Notes: generated by a model not told the origin, from the sequence alone. Shown: positions 25,072-33,328, numbered from the stretch's first letter. The stretch is 35,247 nucleotides of DNA from Actinomycetota bacterium (GCA_005888335.1 VAWY01000101.1:1-35247); one strand, 5' to 3'. Made by a program: numbers and translations.

Positions 25072-25118
25072 CGCTGTGTCACCTGGAGGTCATGGTGTGA
25101 CCCTGAGGTGACACAGCG
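25072..25118. repeat. Nested hairpin A inside the palindromic element
   Basis: The outer stem is CGCTGTGTCACCT (25072-25084) with AGGTGACACAGCG (25106-25118), 13 of 13. The inner stem is GGTCA (25088-25092) with TGACC (25098-25102) around a 5-base loop. Confidence 0.85.
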
Positions 25119-25124
25119 CCGCGA

Positions 25125-25175
25125 GCCGCTGTCCTGCCTCAGGTCGACATAGCGACCACAGGGCAGGACAGCGGC
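25125..25175. repeat. Nested hairpin B inside the palindromic element
   Basis: The outer stem is GCCGCTGTCCTGCC (25125-25138) with GGCAGGACAGCGGC (25162-25175), 14 of 14. The inner stem is GGTCG (25142-25146) with CGACC (25153-25157) around a 6-base loop. The layout matches hairpin A, but the stem bases differ in a paired way. Confidence 0.85.
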
Positions 25176-25290
25176 GCGAAGACCGCCCCGGCGAGCGACC
25201 GCGCGGCACACGGACAGACGGCTCACTTCCCCTCGGTGCCACCGACCACGCTGCGCCCGCCGGCAACGCCCGAGCGGAGCGCAACAACGA

Positions 25291-25857
25291 CTACACGTCC
25301 AAATCCACCGTCGCCTCATCCTGCGGCACCGTCGGCCCCAGGATCTTCAGCACGAGCGGGCGGTTCTCGAACGACGCGGTCTTGAGCTTGAACAGCACCA
25401 GCGAGCCGTTGATCGACTCGTTGGCGTTGGCGACGGACCCCAGCGGCGGCAGCGTGCCCTTGCCGGGCACCCGTCCCCCGAGGTAGGCGAACGGGTTGGC
25501 GCGCGGCAGCGCCACCGGCCTGTAGACGTTGTCCTGCGTGTCGGTGAGCTGGAAGTCGGTCGCCGCCGGCTGGGGCTTCTTCGTGTCGTTCTCGACGCGG
25601 ACGAACACCGCGAACCACGTCTGACCCGGTCGCAAGAGGGCGGCGGAGCGGGGCAGCCCCTCGAGGTACGCGCGGTCCTCGATGTCCGCCGGGTTGAGCT
25701 CGCGCGAGATCTCGATCTGGTAGCGGAGCTGGCCGACGTCGAGGTAGGCGCCCTCCGTCTCGGCGGACTTGATCTCGGACTCCTTGTTGCCGCAGCCCGC
25801 GAGCGGCGCCGCGGCGGCGAGGATGGACGCGATCAGGGCGACGCGGCGGCGGCTCAT
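25291..25857 (-). CDS. Putative lipoprotein
   Basis: This 188-residue secreted protein has a lipoprotein signal: a basic start (MSRRR), a hydrophobic stretch (VALIASILAAAAP) and the lipobox L-A-G-C22. The mature part contains RYQIEISRELNPADIED, TWFAVFVRVENDTKKPQPA and a FQLTDTQDNVYRPVAL beta segment. This is reminiscent of DUF4352-like extracellular immunoglobulin-type domains, a weak assignment. ATG 25857 is chosen because it gives a proper signal peptide; an in-frame ATG at 25920 does not. Upstream TATACC could be part of a -10. Its 3' end abuts the large palindromic element. Confidence 0.85.
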   Translation of the reverse strand: MSRRRVALIASILAAAAPLAGCGNKESEIKSAETEGAYLDVGQLRYQIEISRELNPADIEDRAYLEGLPRSAALLRPGQTWFAVFVRVENDTKKPQPAATDFQLTDTQDNVYRPVALPRANPFAYLGGRVPGKGTLPPLGSVANANESINGSLVLFKLKTASFENRPLVLKILGPTVPQDEATVDLDV

Positions 25858-25939
25858 CGAGCCGGGGGTATAGCACGACATCGGCGTCCGGCCTCGTCTT
25901 TTGACCCACTCGGGCTTCATCCGGCCGCCCTTGACGCCG

Positions 25940-26434
25940 TCACAACCCCGCGATCGTCGCGCGCTGCCCGCGCCCCTCGCCCTCCTCGAGGATCGAGCGC
26001 ACGCGGCGCAGCGCCTTCGCGCTCTTGCGCTTGAGCCACCCGCGCAGGCCGAAGGACTCCATCAACCGGTCCGACCGCATCGCCGGGCGCGTCTCTACGG
26101 TCAACGAGACGCGCGTCGTCCCGGCGGCGCCCGGCTCGAGCTCCCACACGCTGCGCAGCCGCGTGCGGTTGTACTTGCCGCCGCGCCCGGCCTGGACGAT
26201 CCGCCGCGGCGGCTCGACCTCGATGAACGTGACGTCGGCCCAGTCGAAGCGCTGGAACGGCGCGAGGAAGCGAAAGCGCGCGCCCGCGCCGCGGCCCGCC
26301 GTGTCCACGCGCGTCATCCGCCAGTCGGTCAGGTAGTGGTCGCTGAACTCCGCGTGGTTGGCGATGTCGACGAGGTAGGCGAAGACCTCCTCGCGCGGCC
26401 GGCTGATCGTGACCGAGACGGTGAGCGGGTCCAC
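25940..26434 (-). CDS. SRPBCC-family (START-like) protein
   Basis: This 164-residue protein starts at GTG 26434 with VSVTISRPREEVFAYLVDIANHAEFSDHY, the typical opening of polyketide-cyclase/dehydrase-like SRPBCC domains that enclose a hydrophobic ligand. GARFRFLAPFQRFDWADVTFIEVEPPRRIV and TTRVSLTVET continue the fold. The C-terminal helix is strongly basic (RGWLKRKSAKALRRVRSILEEGEGR). Ligand and role are unknown. It lies 11 bp after the zinc-ribbon gene on the same strand, so the two are probably co-transcribed. Confidence 0.88.
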   Translation of the reverse strand: MDPLTVSVTISRPREEVFAYLVDIANHAEFSDHYLTDWRMTRVDTAGRGAGARFRFLAPFQRFDWADVTFIEVEPPRRIVQAGRGGKYNRTRLRSVWELEPGAAGTTRVSLTVETRPAMRSDRLMESFGLRGWLKRKSAKALRRVRSILEEGEGRGQRATIAGL

Positions 26435-26445
26435 GGGCGGCCGGA

Positions 26446-26694
26446 TTATGCCGCTCGGGCCAGCCTCCGCACCGTGTGGCCGTGCTCGCAGTGATGGACG
26501 AGCTCGGTGCGCTGCGGCTCGGCGCCGCGCAAGGGGCGGCAGAGCGCGCAGACGAACTCGTGCTCGTAGTGGTGGATCCGCTCACCGGCGAGCGGAGTGC
26601 GACCGCAGTCGGCGCAGCGGTCGCGATCGCGTGTGAGGGCGCCCAGCCCCTTGCGGAGCAGGTGGCGCTCGAGATCGGCACGGGGTCCGGACAT
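26446..26694 (-). CDS. Small zinc-ribbon protein
   Basis: This 82-residue protein has a probable zinc site, C-A-D-C followed 21 residues later by C-A-L-C, with several His residues (IHHYEHEF and VHHCEHGHTV). ATG 26694 (MSGPRADLERH) is chosen; a TTG at 26751 would add 19 residues with no family support. I do not recognise a specific family. It is divergent from the FHA gene, and the 157-bp gap holds a 12-bp palindrome and a promoter for the FHA gene. Confidence 0.75.
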   Translation of the reverse strand: MSGPRADLERHLLRKGLGALTRDRDRCADCGRTPLAGERIHHYEHEFVCALCRPLRGAEPQRTELVHHCEHGHTVRRLARAA

Positions 26695-26712
26695 GCCGCT
26701 CACATTCGCCGG

Positions 26713-26724
26713 GCGAACGTTCGC
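26713..26724. promoter_or_regulatory. Perfect 12-bp palindrome GCGAACGTTCGC in a divergent gap
   Basis: This fully symmetric site lies 19 bp upstream of the zinc-ribbon gene start and 52 bp before the -35 of the FHA gene. Its position suits an operator for the minus-strand gene. It is not a standard actinobacterial LexA box, because GAAC and GTTC are not separated by four bases. Confidence 0.4.
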
Positions 26725-26775
26725 TCCTTCCGGCTTTTCACGATCGCTCAATGCGTCTTTTCGCCGACCACCCGC

Positions 26776-26803
26776 TGGTCAAATCTCCGGCGTACGTTAG
26801 GAT
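26776..26803 (+). promoter_or_regulatory. Candidate housekeeping promoter for the FHA operon
   Basis: TGGTCA (26776-26781) and TAGGAT (26798-26803) are separated by 16 bp. They lie about 50 bp upstream of the FHA start and are among the better sigma-70-like matches in the window. Confidence 0.5.
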
Positions 26804-26851
26804 CCGCACGAACTGCGACGGCGCCGGCGGGGCGCTGGAGGGAGAGCGGGG

Positions 26852-27427
26852 ATGGAGTCACTGATGTCGGGCACCCTGGCCGGAACCGGATCGTTCCGGT
26901 GCGAGGAGTGCGGTTATGTGGTGACGCTGGCCGCCACGGACACGCTCCCCGACTGCCCCGGCTGCGGTGGCTCGGCGTTCACGCGCGCCTCCCTCTTCGG
27001 CCCCGGGACGCGCTTTCCGCGCCAGACGCCGGTGCCGATCGACGAGAAGGATCGCGAGAGCTGGATCGAGAGCGCCCGCCTGGTCGCCGGCGAGCCGGGC
27101 GAGCACCTCGCCTACGACGACGGCGGGCGCATCGTCACCGTCCCGCTGACCAAGGAGTGGACGCGCGTCGGCCGCTCGCTGGCCGCCGACGTGCGCTTCG
27201 ACGACCCGACGGTGAGCCGCCGCCACGCGCTGATCGTGCGCCAGCCCGACGGCGTGCGCGTCCTCGACGACCGCTCGCTCAACGGCGTGTTCGTCAACGG
27301 CGAGCGCGTGGACTGGCGCGGGCTGCGCGACGGGGACGAGATCGTGGTCGGCCGCTATCGGCTGACCTACCTCGAGGTCGCCGAGGTGCCTGCGGCGGCC
27401 GAGGAGGAATTCGAGGCTACGGCCTGA
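26852..27427 (+). CDS. Zinc-ribbon plus FHA-domain protein
   Basis: This 191-residue protein starts with a zinc ribbon (C17-E-E-C20 and C35-P-G-C38, GYVVTLAATDTLPDCPGCGG). A linker follows, then an FHA phosphothreonine-binding domain (about 97-175) with the key residues G107-R108-S109, S122-R-R-H125 and N144-G. FHA domains read Ser/Thr-kinase phosphorylation, so this is probably a signalling adaptor. The start is ATG 26852 after a purine-rich GGGAGAGCGGGG; ATG 26864 is also possible. An acidic C-terminus (AAAEEEFEATA) ends 28 bp before parA. No kinase gene is in the window. Confidence 0.92.
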   Translation: MESLMSGTLAGTGSFRCEECGYVVTLAATDTLPDCPGCGGSAFTRASLFGPGTRFPRQTPVPIDEKDRESWIESARLVAGEPGEHLAYDDGGRIVTVPLTKEWTRVGRSLAADVRFDDPTVSRRHALIVRQPDGVRVLDDRSLNGVFVNGERVDWRGLRDGDEIVVGRYRLTYLEVAEVPAAAEEEFEATA

Positions 27428-27455
27428 CCGCCGCGCGGGTTACTCTGCCGCGCTC

Positions 27456-28253
27456 ATGGCTGAAACCGTCGCCGTCCTCTCCCAGAAAGGCGGCACCGGC
27501 AAGACGACGACGGTGCGCACGCTCACCGACGTCTTCCGCCGTGCCGGCCTCGAGGTGCTCGCCGTCGACCTCGACCCGCAGGGAAACCTCTCCGACTACT
27601 TCGACATCCCCGCCGACGCGGAGCCGACGATCGGCGACGTGCTGGTGGGCAACGCGAAGGCCAGGGACGCCGTCGTCGACGACGTCCTGCCGGCGAACCT
27701 GACACTGGCCGAGGCCGAGCTCGTGCTCGGCGGCAAGATGGGGAGGGAGCTGACGCTCAGGCGCGCCCTGCGCGACGTCAAGCGCCCTTACGACCTGGTC
27801 CTCGTCGACTGCCCGCCGGCGCTCGGGCTGCTGACGGTCAACGCGCTCGTCGCCTCCGACCACGCCCTGCTCAGCGCCGAGGCGCAGTACTTCGCGCTGC
27901 AGGGCGTCGAGCAGGCGCTCGAGGTCATGGACCTGGCGCGTGACGGGCTGAACGCCGACCTCAACTGGCTGGGCGTCGTGCTCAACATCGCCGACATGCG
28001 GACGGTGCACTCGCGGGAGGCCTACGCCCAGCTCAAGCAGCACTTCGGCGACCGCGTCTTCGACACGACGATCCGGGCGTCGATCGCCTACGCCGAGTCG
28101 GCCGAGCGGGCTGTCTCGATCCTCGACCACCGCCCCGACCTCGGGGCCGACTACCTGCGGCTCGCCGTCGAGGTGCTCGAGCGCCTCGACCTCGGCGACG
28201 CGCGCGGCCGCGTCGAGCGCATGCAGGAGGAGGCTGGCGCCCCGGCCAGATGA
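27456..28253 (+). CDS. ParA/Soj-family ATPase (orphan)
   Basis: This 265-residue ParA-type ATPase has a deviant Walker A K-G-G-T-G-K-T-T near residue 11, a Walker A' region DLDPQGNLSDYF, and the Walker B region LVLVDCPPALGLL. It lines up with Soj across its length. No parB or parS-like cluster is visible, so it may position a protein complex rather than a chromosome. Its 3' end overlaps the L,D-transpeptidase gene by ATGA, and it follows the FHA gene closely. The trio suggests a link between phosphorylation signals, positioning and wall synthesis. Confidence 0.93.
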   Translation: MAETVAVLSQKGGTGKTTTVRTLTDVFRRAGLEVLAVDLDPQGNLSDYFDIPADAEPTIGDVLVGNAKARDAVVDDVLPANLTLAEAELVLGGKMGRELTLRRALRDVKRPYDLVLVDCPPALGLLTVNALVASDHALLSAEAQYFALQGVEQALEVMDLARDGLNADLNWLGVVLNIADMRTVHSREAYAQLKQHFGDRVFDTTIRASIAYAESAERAVSILDHRPDLGADYLRLAVEVLERLDLGDARGRVERMQEEAGAPAR

Positions 28254-28981
28254 CGGGCGGACAGGGGCTCCTCGCGGTGGTCGCCGCCGCGCTGCTGGGC
28301 GGCCCCGCCCCGCCCCCGGAGGCCGTGCGGCCGGTGCTCACGCCGCTGCCGCCGCGCCTGGCGCTGCGCGCCCCGGTGCGCACCCCGCTGCCCGCCGCCG
28401 CCGACCTCGGCGCGCGCCTGGTCGCCCCGGCCACGCTGCGCGACGCGCCGGGCGGCGCGGTCGTCGGCCGCGTCGGCCCGCGGACGGAGTTCGGCTCGCC
28501 TCGCGTCCTGCCGGTCGTTCGCCGGCAGGGGCCCTGGCTCGCCGTCATCGCCACCGAGCTCGCCAACGGGGCGCTGGGCTGGGTGCCCGCCTCGCGGGTG
28601 CGGCTGGTGCGCGAGCCGGTGCGCATCGACGTCGACCTCTCCGAGCGCGAGCTGCGCGTCGTCGAGGGCGGGCGCGCCGTCCTGCGCATGACGGTCGGCA
28701 TCGGCTCGGCGGCCACACCCACGCCGACCGGCTGGTTCGCCGTCACCGACGGCCTGCGCGGCTGGGGACCCTACGGCTGCTGCATCGTCGCGCTGTCCGG
28801 CCACCAGCCGCGGCTGGCGCAGGGCTGGACGGGCGGCGACCGCCTCGCCCTCCACGGCACTCACGTGCCGGCGACCGTCGGCGCGGCCGACTCGCTGGGC
28901 TGCCTGCGGGCGCGATCGGGCGACATGCGGCGGCTGCTGCGCCTCGCCCGCCTCGGCGCGCGCGTCCACATCACGGGCTAG
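28250..28981 (+). CDS. L,D-transpeptidase (YkuD domain) with SH3-like domain
   Basis: This 243-residue exported enzyme has a hydrophobic N-terminus (GLLAVVAAALLGGPA), a Pro/Arg-rich linker, an SH3-like segment (about 55-120, ending GALGWVPASRVRLV) and a YkuD catalytic domain (about 125-243). The signature is H202-G-T-H...S-L-G-C218-L-R, with Cys218 as the nucleophile that makes 3-3 peptidoglycan crosslinks. A Gly-Cys-Cys at 176-178 is unusual and may form a disulfide. It is coupled to parA by ATGA and stops one base before the convergent thrB stop. Confidence 0.93.
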   Translation: MTGGQGLLAVVAAALLGGPAPPPEAVRPVLTPLPPRLALRAPVRTPLPAAADLGARLVAPATLRDAPGGAVVGRVGPRTEFGSPRVLPVVRRQGPWLAVIATELANGALGWVPASRVRLVREPVRIDVDLSERELRVVEGGRAVLRMTVGIGSAATPTPTGWFAVTDGLRGWGPYGCCIVALSGHQPRLAQGWTGGDRLALHGTHVPATVGAADSLGCLRARSGDMRRLLRLARLGARVHITG

Positions 28982-28982
28982 C

Positions 28983-29834
28983 TCAGAGCGAGCGCACATC
29001 GGCGCCGGTCGCCTCGAACGGCGTGCGCTGGACGGACGCCCAGCCCTCGGCCTCGCGGCGCAGGCGCTCGATCACGCCGGCGGTCTGGTCGAGGTGGCAC
29101 CAGACGAGCACGGTCGGCCCGGCGCCCGACAGCGTGGCGCCGAGCGCGCCGAGGTCGCGGGCGCGCTCGATCAGCTCGGCCGAGCGCGGGAAGAGGTGCG
29201 CGCGGTGGGGCTGGTGGAGGCGGTCGGCCAGCCCGCGCGAGACGAGGTCGAGGTCGCCCGTCGCCAGCCCGAGCGCGAGCAGCGCGCCGTGCGCGACGTT
29301 GAACGTGGCGTCGGCGAGCGTGACGCGCTCCGGCAGGGCCGCGCGGGCCGCCGCCGTGGGAACCGCCTCGCCCGGCACGACGAGCACCGTCTCGAGCGCG
29401 ACGGGCGGGTCCAGGCGCGTCACCTCCCCGTCGGCGCAGACGACGACCCCGCCGTGCAGCGCGGCCGCGACGTTGTCGGGATGGCCCTCGAGCTCGGTGG
29501 CCGCTGCGAGCAGGTCGGCGTCGAGCTCGAAGAGGTGGTCGGCGGCGACGAGCCCGGCCACGATCGCCGCCGCGCTGGAGCCCAGCCCGCCGACGAGCGG
29601 GATCTGCGAGCGCACGCGGAACTCGAAGCGCTCGGCGCTCGCCAGCCGCTCGAACGCGCGCACGAGCAGGTTCGAGCGGTCGCAGGGCACGGCGAGGTCG
29701 GTGACGACGGCGAACGCGCCGGTCTCGACGACCTCGAGCTCCATGTGCAGCGACAGGGCAGCGGCGAAGGCGTCGAAGCCCGGGCCGAGGTTGGCCGTCG
29801 ACGCGGGGACGCGGACGAGGCGCCGGCGCTGCAT
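28983..29834 (-). CDS. thrB: Homoserine kinase
   Basis: This 283-residue GHMP kinase phosphorylates homoserine in threonine synthesis. VRVPASTANLGPGFDAF at the N-terminus and PLVGGLGSSAAAIVAGL (the ATP-binding GHMP loop) are diagnostic, and ATLSGAGPTVLVW closes the fold. ATG 29834 overlaps the thrC stop as TGATG. The gene ends against the convergent L,D-transpeptidase with no spacer, so no terminator hairpin separates them. Confidence 0.96.
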   Translation of the reverse strand: MQRRRLVRVPASTANLGPGFDAFAAALSLHMELEVVETGAFAVVTDLAVPCDRSNLLVRAFERLASAERFEFRVRSQIPLVGGLGSSAAAIVAGLVAADHLFELDADLLAAATELEGHPDNVAAALHGGVVVCADGEVTRLDPPVALETVLVVPGEAVPTAAARAALPERVTLADATFNVAHGALLALGLATGDLDLVSRGLADRLHQPHRAHLFPRSAELIERARDLGALGATLSGAGPTVLVWCHLDQTAGVIERLRREAEGWASVQRTPFEATGADVRSL

Positions 29835-30844
29835 CAGCGCAGGACGGCGCGCTCGAGCGCGGCGAGGTCCGCGTCGGCGGGCACGACCGGCGCGGCCTGG
29901 TCGAGCGCGGTCTGCGGGTCCTTGAGGCCGTGGCCGGTGAGCACGCACGCCACGCGCGCGGCCCCGTCGGCGCCGAACTTGAGCAGGCCGGCCACCGACG
30001 CGGCCGAGGCCGGCTCGCAGAACACGCCCTCCTCGGCGGCCAGGAAGCGGTAGGCGGCCAGGATCTCGTCGTCGCTGACCGCGCGCACCATGCCGCGCGA
30101 CGCGGTGAACGCGTCCATCGCCTCCTCCCAGCGGGCGGGGTTGCCGATGCGGATCGCGCTCGCCACGGTCTCCGGGCGCTCGACCGGCGCGCCGTGGACC
30201 AGCGGCGCCGCGCCCTCGGCCTGGAACCCGAGCAGCCGCGGCGCCAGCTCGAGCTCGCGGAAGCCGCGCCAGTAGGCCGTCACGTTGCCGGCGTTGCCGA
30301 CCGGGATGTACAGCGCGTCGATGTCCACGCGCTCGGCGATCTCGAAGGCCGCGGTCTTCTGCCCGGCGAGGCGGAACTCGTTGACGCTGTTGACGAGCGC
30401 GATCGGGTGGCGCTCGACCAGCTCGCGGACCAGCTTGAGCGCCTGGTCGAAGTTGCCGCGCAGGGCGACGACGCGCGCGCCGTGCATGAGCGCCTGGGCG
30501 AGCTTGCCCGCCGCGATCTTGCCCTCGGGGACGATGACCGCCCCGCGCAGCCCCGCCCGCGCCGCGTAGGCCGCCGCGCTCGCCGCCGTGTTGCCCGTCG
30601 ACGCGCAGACGACCGCCTCGGCGCCCTCGCGCACCGCCGCGCTGACCGCGCACGTCATCCCGCGGTCCTTGAACGACCCGGTGGGGTTGAGCCCCTCGAG
30701 CTTCAGCCACACCTCGGTCCCGGCGCGCTCGGAGACGCGCTCGGCGAGCACGAGCGGCGTCGAGCCCTCCCCCATGCTCACCACCGGGTCGCCCTCCGCG
30801 AACGGCAACCGGTCGCGGTAGCGCTCGATCAGCCCCGGCCTCAC
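29834..30844 (-). CDS. thrC: Threonine synthase
   Basis: This 336-residue PLP enzyme converts phosphohomoserine to threonine. Lys59 in [11 protein letters not shown] binds PLP, and [18 protein letters not shown] is the phosphate-binding loop region. [13 protein letters not shown] and [11 protein letters not shown] are conserved. Its length matches the shorter actinobacterial type. The start is GTG 30844, overlapping the hom stop as GTGA, which fits coupled translation. Confidence 0.96.
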   Translation of the reverse strand: MRPGLIERYRDRLPFAEGDPVVSMGEGSTPLVLAERVSERAGTEVWLKLEGLNPTGSFKDRGMTCAVSAAVREGAEAVVCASTGNTAASAAAYAARAGLRGAVIVPEGKIAAGKLAQALMHGARVVALRGNFDQALKLVRELVERHPIALVNSVNEFRLAGQKTAAFEIAERVDIDALYIPVGNAGNVTAYWRGFRELELAPRLLGFQAEGAAPLVHGAPVERPETVASAIRIGNPARWEEAMDAFTASRGMVRAVSDDEILAAYRFLAAEEGVFCEPASAASVAGLLKFGADGAARVACVLTGHGLKDPQTALDQAAPVVPADADLAALERAVLR

Positions 30845-32064
30845 ACGTACTCCGCCTCGATGACGCGGATCGCCCGCGGGCGCGAGCGCATGAAGTCCAG
30901 CCCGGCGATCATCTCCAGCGCGGCGAAGAAGCGCGACTCGAGGATCGGGTGGGCCACCATCACCAGCCGCGCGTTCTCCCCCAGCCCCTTCTGCACGACC
31001 GACTTGATCGAGACGCCCTGCAGCCCGAGGACCTGCGCGACCTGGGCGAGGACCCCCGGGCGGTCGGCGACCTCCATGTGCAGGTAGAAGGCCGACTCGA
31101 CGTCCTCGACGATCTCCAGGCGCTCGCGCGTGGGCGGCGTCTGGGCCGGCGGGATCATCGCGCTGATGACGTCGCCGAGCACGGCGCTGGCCGTCTGCGG
31201 CCCGCCGGCGCCCGGGCCGCTGAGCGTGATCTCGGTGATGGCCGGCGACTCGACCGTCACCGCGTTGTAGGCGCCCTGCACCGCCGCGAGCGGATGGCCG
31301 GCGTACAGGAACGCCGGGTGCACGCGGACGCTCAAGCCGCCGTCGATGCGCTCGGCGGTCCCGATCAGCTTGAGCCCGAGGCCGAGGTCGCGCGCATACT
31401 CCATGTCGTCGCCGGTGATGTGGTCGATCCCCTCGTAGCGCACGTCGTCGAGGTGCACCGGCGTGTCGAAGGCCAGCCGCGCGAGGATCGCCATCTTCGC
31501 CGCGGCGTCGGCGCCGTTGACGTCCTCGGTCGGGTCGGCCTCGGCGTAGCCCAGCCGCTGCGCCTCGGCCAGCGCGTCGGCGTACGTCATCCCCTCGCGC
31601 GCCATCTCGGTGAGGATGAAGTTGCTCGTCCCGTTGACGATCCCCGTCACGCGCTCGACGTGCGCGCCGGCCAGCGACTCCTGCAGCACGCGGATGACCG
31701 GGACCACGCCGCCGACGGCGGCCTCGAAGCGCAGCTGCACCCGGTTCGCGCGCGCGCAGCCCCACAGCTCCTCGCCGAACCGCGCGAGCAGCTGCTTGTT
31801 GGCGGTGACGACGTGCTTGCCTGCCCGCATCGCGCGCAGCACGTACTCGCGCGCCGGCTCGAGGCCGCCCATGACCTCCACGATGAGGTCCGACGCGCCG
31901 AGGATCTCGTCGAACGACCCGCGCGAGCGCGTCAGGACGCCGCTGAGCTCGGGGCTCAGCCCGGTGATGTGCTCGACGCCGTCGGCGCGCTCGGCCAGCA
32001 GCGCGGCGAACGCCGACCCGACCGTCCCGTAGCCGAGCAGGCCGACCCTAAAGGTCCCGGGCAA
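30841..32064 (-). CDS. hom: Homoserine dehydrogenase with ACT domain
   Basis: This 407-residue enzyme reduces aspartate semialdehyde to homoserine. The N-terminal NAD(P) site reads [25 protein letters not shown] carries the catalytic-region Lys, and [14 protein letters not shown] is the family signature. A C-terminal ACT domain (about 335-407, [21 protein letters not shown]) suggests threonine feedback. The start TTG 32064 lies 17 nt inside the end of lysA; no ATG or GTG precedes the nucleotide-binding motif. Confidence 0.95.
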   Translation of the reverse strand: MPGTFRVGLLGYGTVGSAFAALLAERADGVEHITGLSPELSGVLTRSRGSFDEILGASDLIVEVMGGLEPAREYVLRAMRAGKHVVTANKQLLARFGEELWGCARANRVQLRFEAAVGGVVPVIRVLQESLAGAHVERVTGIVNGTSNFILTEMAREGMTYADALAEAQRLGYAEADPTEDVNGADAAAKMAILARLAFDTPVHLDDVRYEGIDHITGDDMEYARDLGLGLKLIGTAERIDGGLSVRVHPAFLYAGHPLAAVQGAYNAVTVESPAITEITLSGPGAGGPQTASAVLGDVISAMIPPAQTPPTRERLEIVEDVESAFYLHMEVADRPGVLAQVAQVLGLQGVSIKSVVQKGLGENARLVMVAHPILESRFFAALEMIAGLDFMRSRPRAIRVIEAEYV

Positions 32065-33301
32065 CCAGGTCCTCGAGGGTCTCCCGGCGCACGACGAGCC
32101 GCGCGTCGCCGTCCTTGACGAAGACGACCGGCGGCCGCGGCACGCCGTTGTAGTTGTTGGCCAGCGCGTAGCCGTAGGCGCCGGTGGTGGGGGTGACGAT
32201 CAGGTCGCCGCGGCGCGGGTCGTCGAGCAGGACCTCGTCGACGAGCACGTCGCTGGACTCGCAGTGCTTGCCGGCCAGCCGGCACGGCGTCGCCCCCCCG
32301 AAGCGGTCGGCGACCTGCGCCTCGTAGCGCGCGCCGTAGAGCATCGGGCGCAGGTTGTCCGACATGCCGCCGTCGACGGCGACCCACGTCGAGACGTTGC
32401 GCTTGACCGACTCGACCGTGTAGAGCGTGACCGTCGAGGCGGCGGTGAGCGCCCGCCCCGGCTCGTCGAGGACGAGCTTGCCTGGACCGAACACGTCGCG
32501 GACCGCGTCGGCCTTCGTGGCGACGTAGTCCTCGAGCGGCGGCACGCGCTCGTCGGTGTAGGCGACGCCGAGGCCCCCGCCGAGGTTGTAGGCGTCGAAG
32601 TCGCCCAGCTCGGCGATCGCCTCGACGGCGGTCCGGAAGGGCGCCAGCTCGAGCAGCTGCGAGCCGATGTGCATATGCAGGCCGGCGAGCGCGAGCGCGT
32701 CCGAGCCGCGCAGGCGCTCGATCGCCGCGCGCGCGTCGGCGATCGAGAAGCCGAACTTCGAATCGGCCTGGCCGGTGGAGATGAAGTCGTGGGTCCGGCC
32801 GCGCACGCCGGGCGTCACGCGCAACAGGACGCGCTGCGCGCGGCCGGCGGCCAGGCGCTCGAGGCGATCGATCTCGTCGTCGTTGTCGAGCACGACGTGG
32901 CCGACCCCCGCGCCGAGCGCGGCGCGCAGCTCGGCCTCGGACTTCGCGTTGCCGTGCAGCACGATCCGCGCCGGGTCGAAGCCTGCCCGCAGGGCGAGGT
33001 GCAGCTCGCCGGCCGAGGCGACGTCGCAGCCGAGCCCCTCCTCGCGCAGCACCCGCATGACCGCCGTGCACGGGAACGCCTTGGTGGCGAAGAGGACGTC
33101 GAAGCGGTCGGTGCGCGCGCGGAAGGCGTCGCGGAACGCGCGGGCCCGCGCGCGCAGGTCGTCCTCGGCGACGACGTAGCACGGCGTGCCGAACTCGCGC
33201 GCGAGCTCGCGCGCGTCGCAGCCGCCGATCTCGAGCGCGCCGGCCTCGTTGAGCCGGCTGCCGAGCGGATAGGCGGCGGACAGCTGCTGGACGGCGGCCA
33301 T
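32048..33301 (-). CDS. lysA: Diaminopimelate decarboxylase
   Basis: This 417-residue fold III PLP enzyme catalyses the last step of lysine synthesis, which also draws on the diaminopimelate pool for peptidoglycan. Lys74 in LFATKAFPC binds PLP. HMHIGSQL, DAYNLGGGLGVAY, CESSDVL and TTGAYGYALANNYNG are characteristic. ATG 33301 starts the first gene of the lysA-hom-thrC-thrB unit, with 27 bp to the divergent hydrolase. A TATGGT -10 candidate lies just upstream. argS, which I recall often preceding lysA in actinobacteria, is not here. Confidence 0.96.
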   Translation of the reverse strand: MAAVQQLSAAYPLGSRLNEAGALEIGGCDARELAREFGTPCYVVAEDDLRARARAFRDAFRARTDRFDVLFATKAFPCTAVMRVLREEGLGCDVASAGELHLALRAGFDPARIVLHGNAKSEAELRAALGAGVGHVVLDNDDEIDRLERLAAGRAQRVLLRVTPGVRGRTHDFISTGQADSKFGFSIADARAAIERLRGSDALALAGLHMHIGSQLLELAPFRTAVEAIAELGDFDAYNLGGGLGVAYTDERVPPLEDYVATKADAVRDVFGPGKLVLDEPGRALTAASTVTLYTVESVKRNVSTWVAVDGGMSDNLRPMLYGARYEAQVADRFGGATPCRLAGKHCESSDVLVDEVLLDDPRRGDLIVTPTTGAYGYALANNYNGVPRPPVVFVKDGDARLVVRRETLEDLVARDL

Positions 33302-33312
33302 GGCGAGCCGCC

Positions 33313-33318
33313 ACCATA
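33313..33318 (-). promoter_or_regulatory. Candidate -10 element for lysA
   Basis: TATGGT on the minus strand, within GGTATGGTGGCG, lies 11 bases before the lysA ATG. The same 12-mer precedes topB. The 27-bp gap to the divergent hydrolase means any -35 would lie in the hydrolase coding region. Confidence 0.35.
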
Positions 33319-33328
33319 CCGGCGCATC

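Larger units (their letters stand above)
24930..25284. repeat. 355-bp palindromic (MITE-like) element filling the gap between convergent genes
   Basis: The 366 bp between the PBP stop and the lipoprotein stop hold no gene but form one large imperfect inverted repeat. The outer arms TTGCGCTCCGCTCGGGCGT (24930-24948) and its exact complement (25266-25284) are 19 of 19. Pairing continues with CGGCGGG/CCCGCCG, then GTGGCACCGAGGGGAA (24973-24988) against 25227-25242, 16 of 16, GAGCC/GGCTC, TCTG/CAGA and CCGCGCGG (25010-25017 and 25199-25206). The symmetry axis is near 25107. Two smaller nested hairpins occupy the centre. No target-site duplication is apparent at the ends. It could be a non-autonomous mobile element, a two-way terminator or a structured RNA. 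Confidence 0.85.

Noticed and set aside
24252..25319. ORFs crossing the 24925-25290 gap on both strands
   Set aside because: They read through palindromic DNA or the shadow of the PBP gene and show no family features.
26713..26724. LexA (SOS) box
   Set aside because: GCGAACGTTCGC has GAAC and GTTC directly joined; the usual box needs four bases between them. The GAAC-ttc-GTTC sites at 3226 and 6960 have three.
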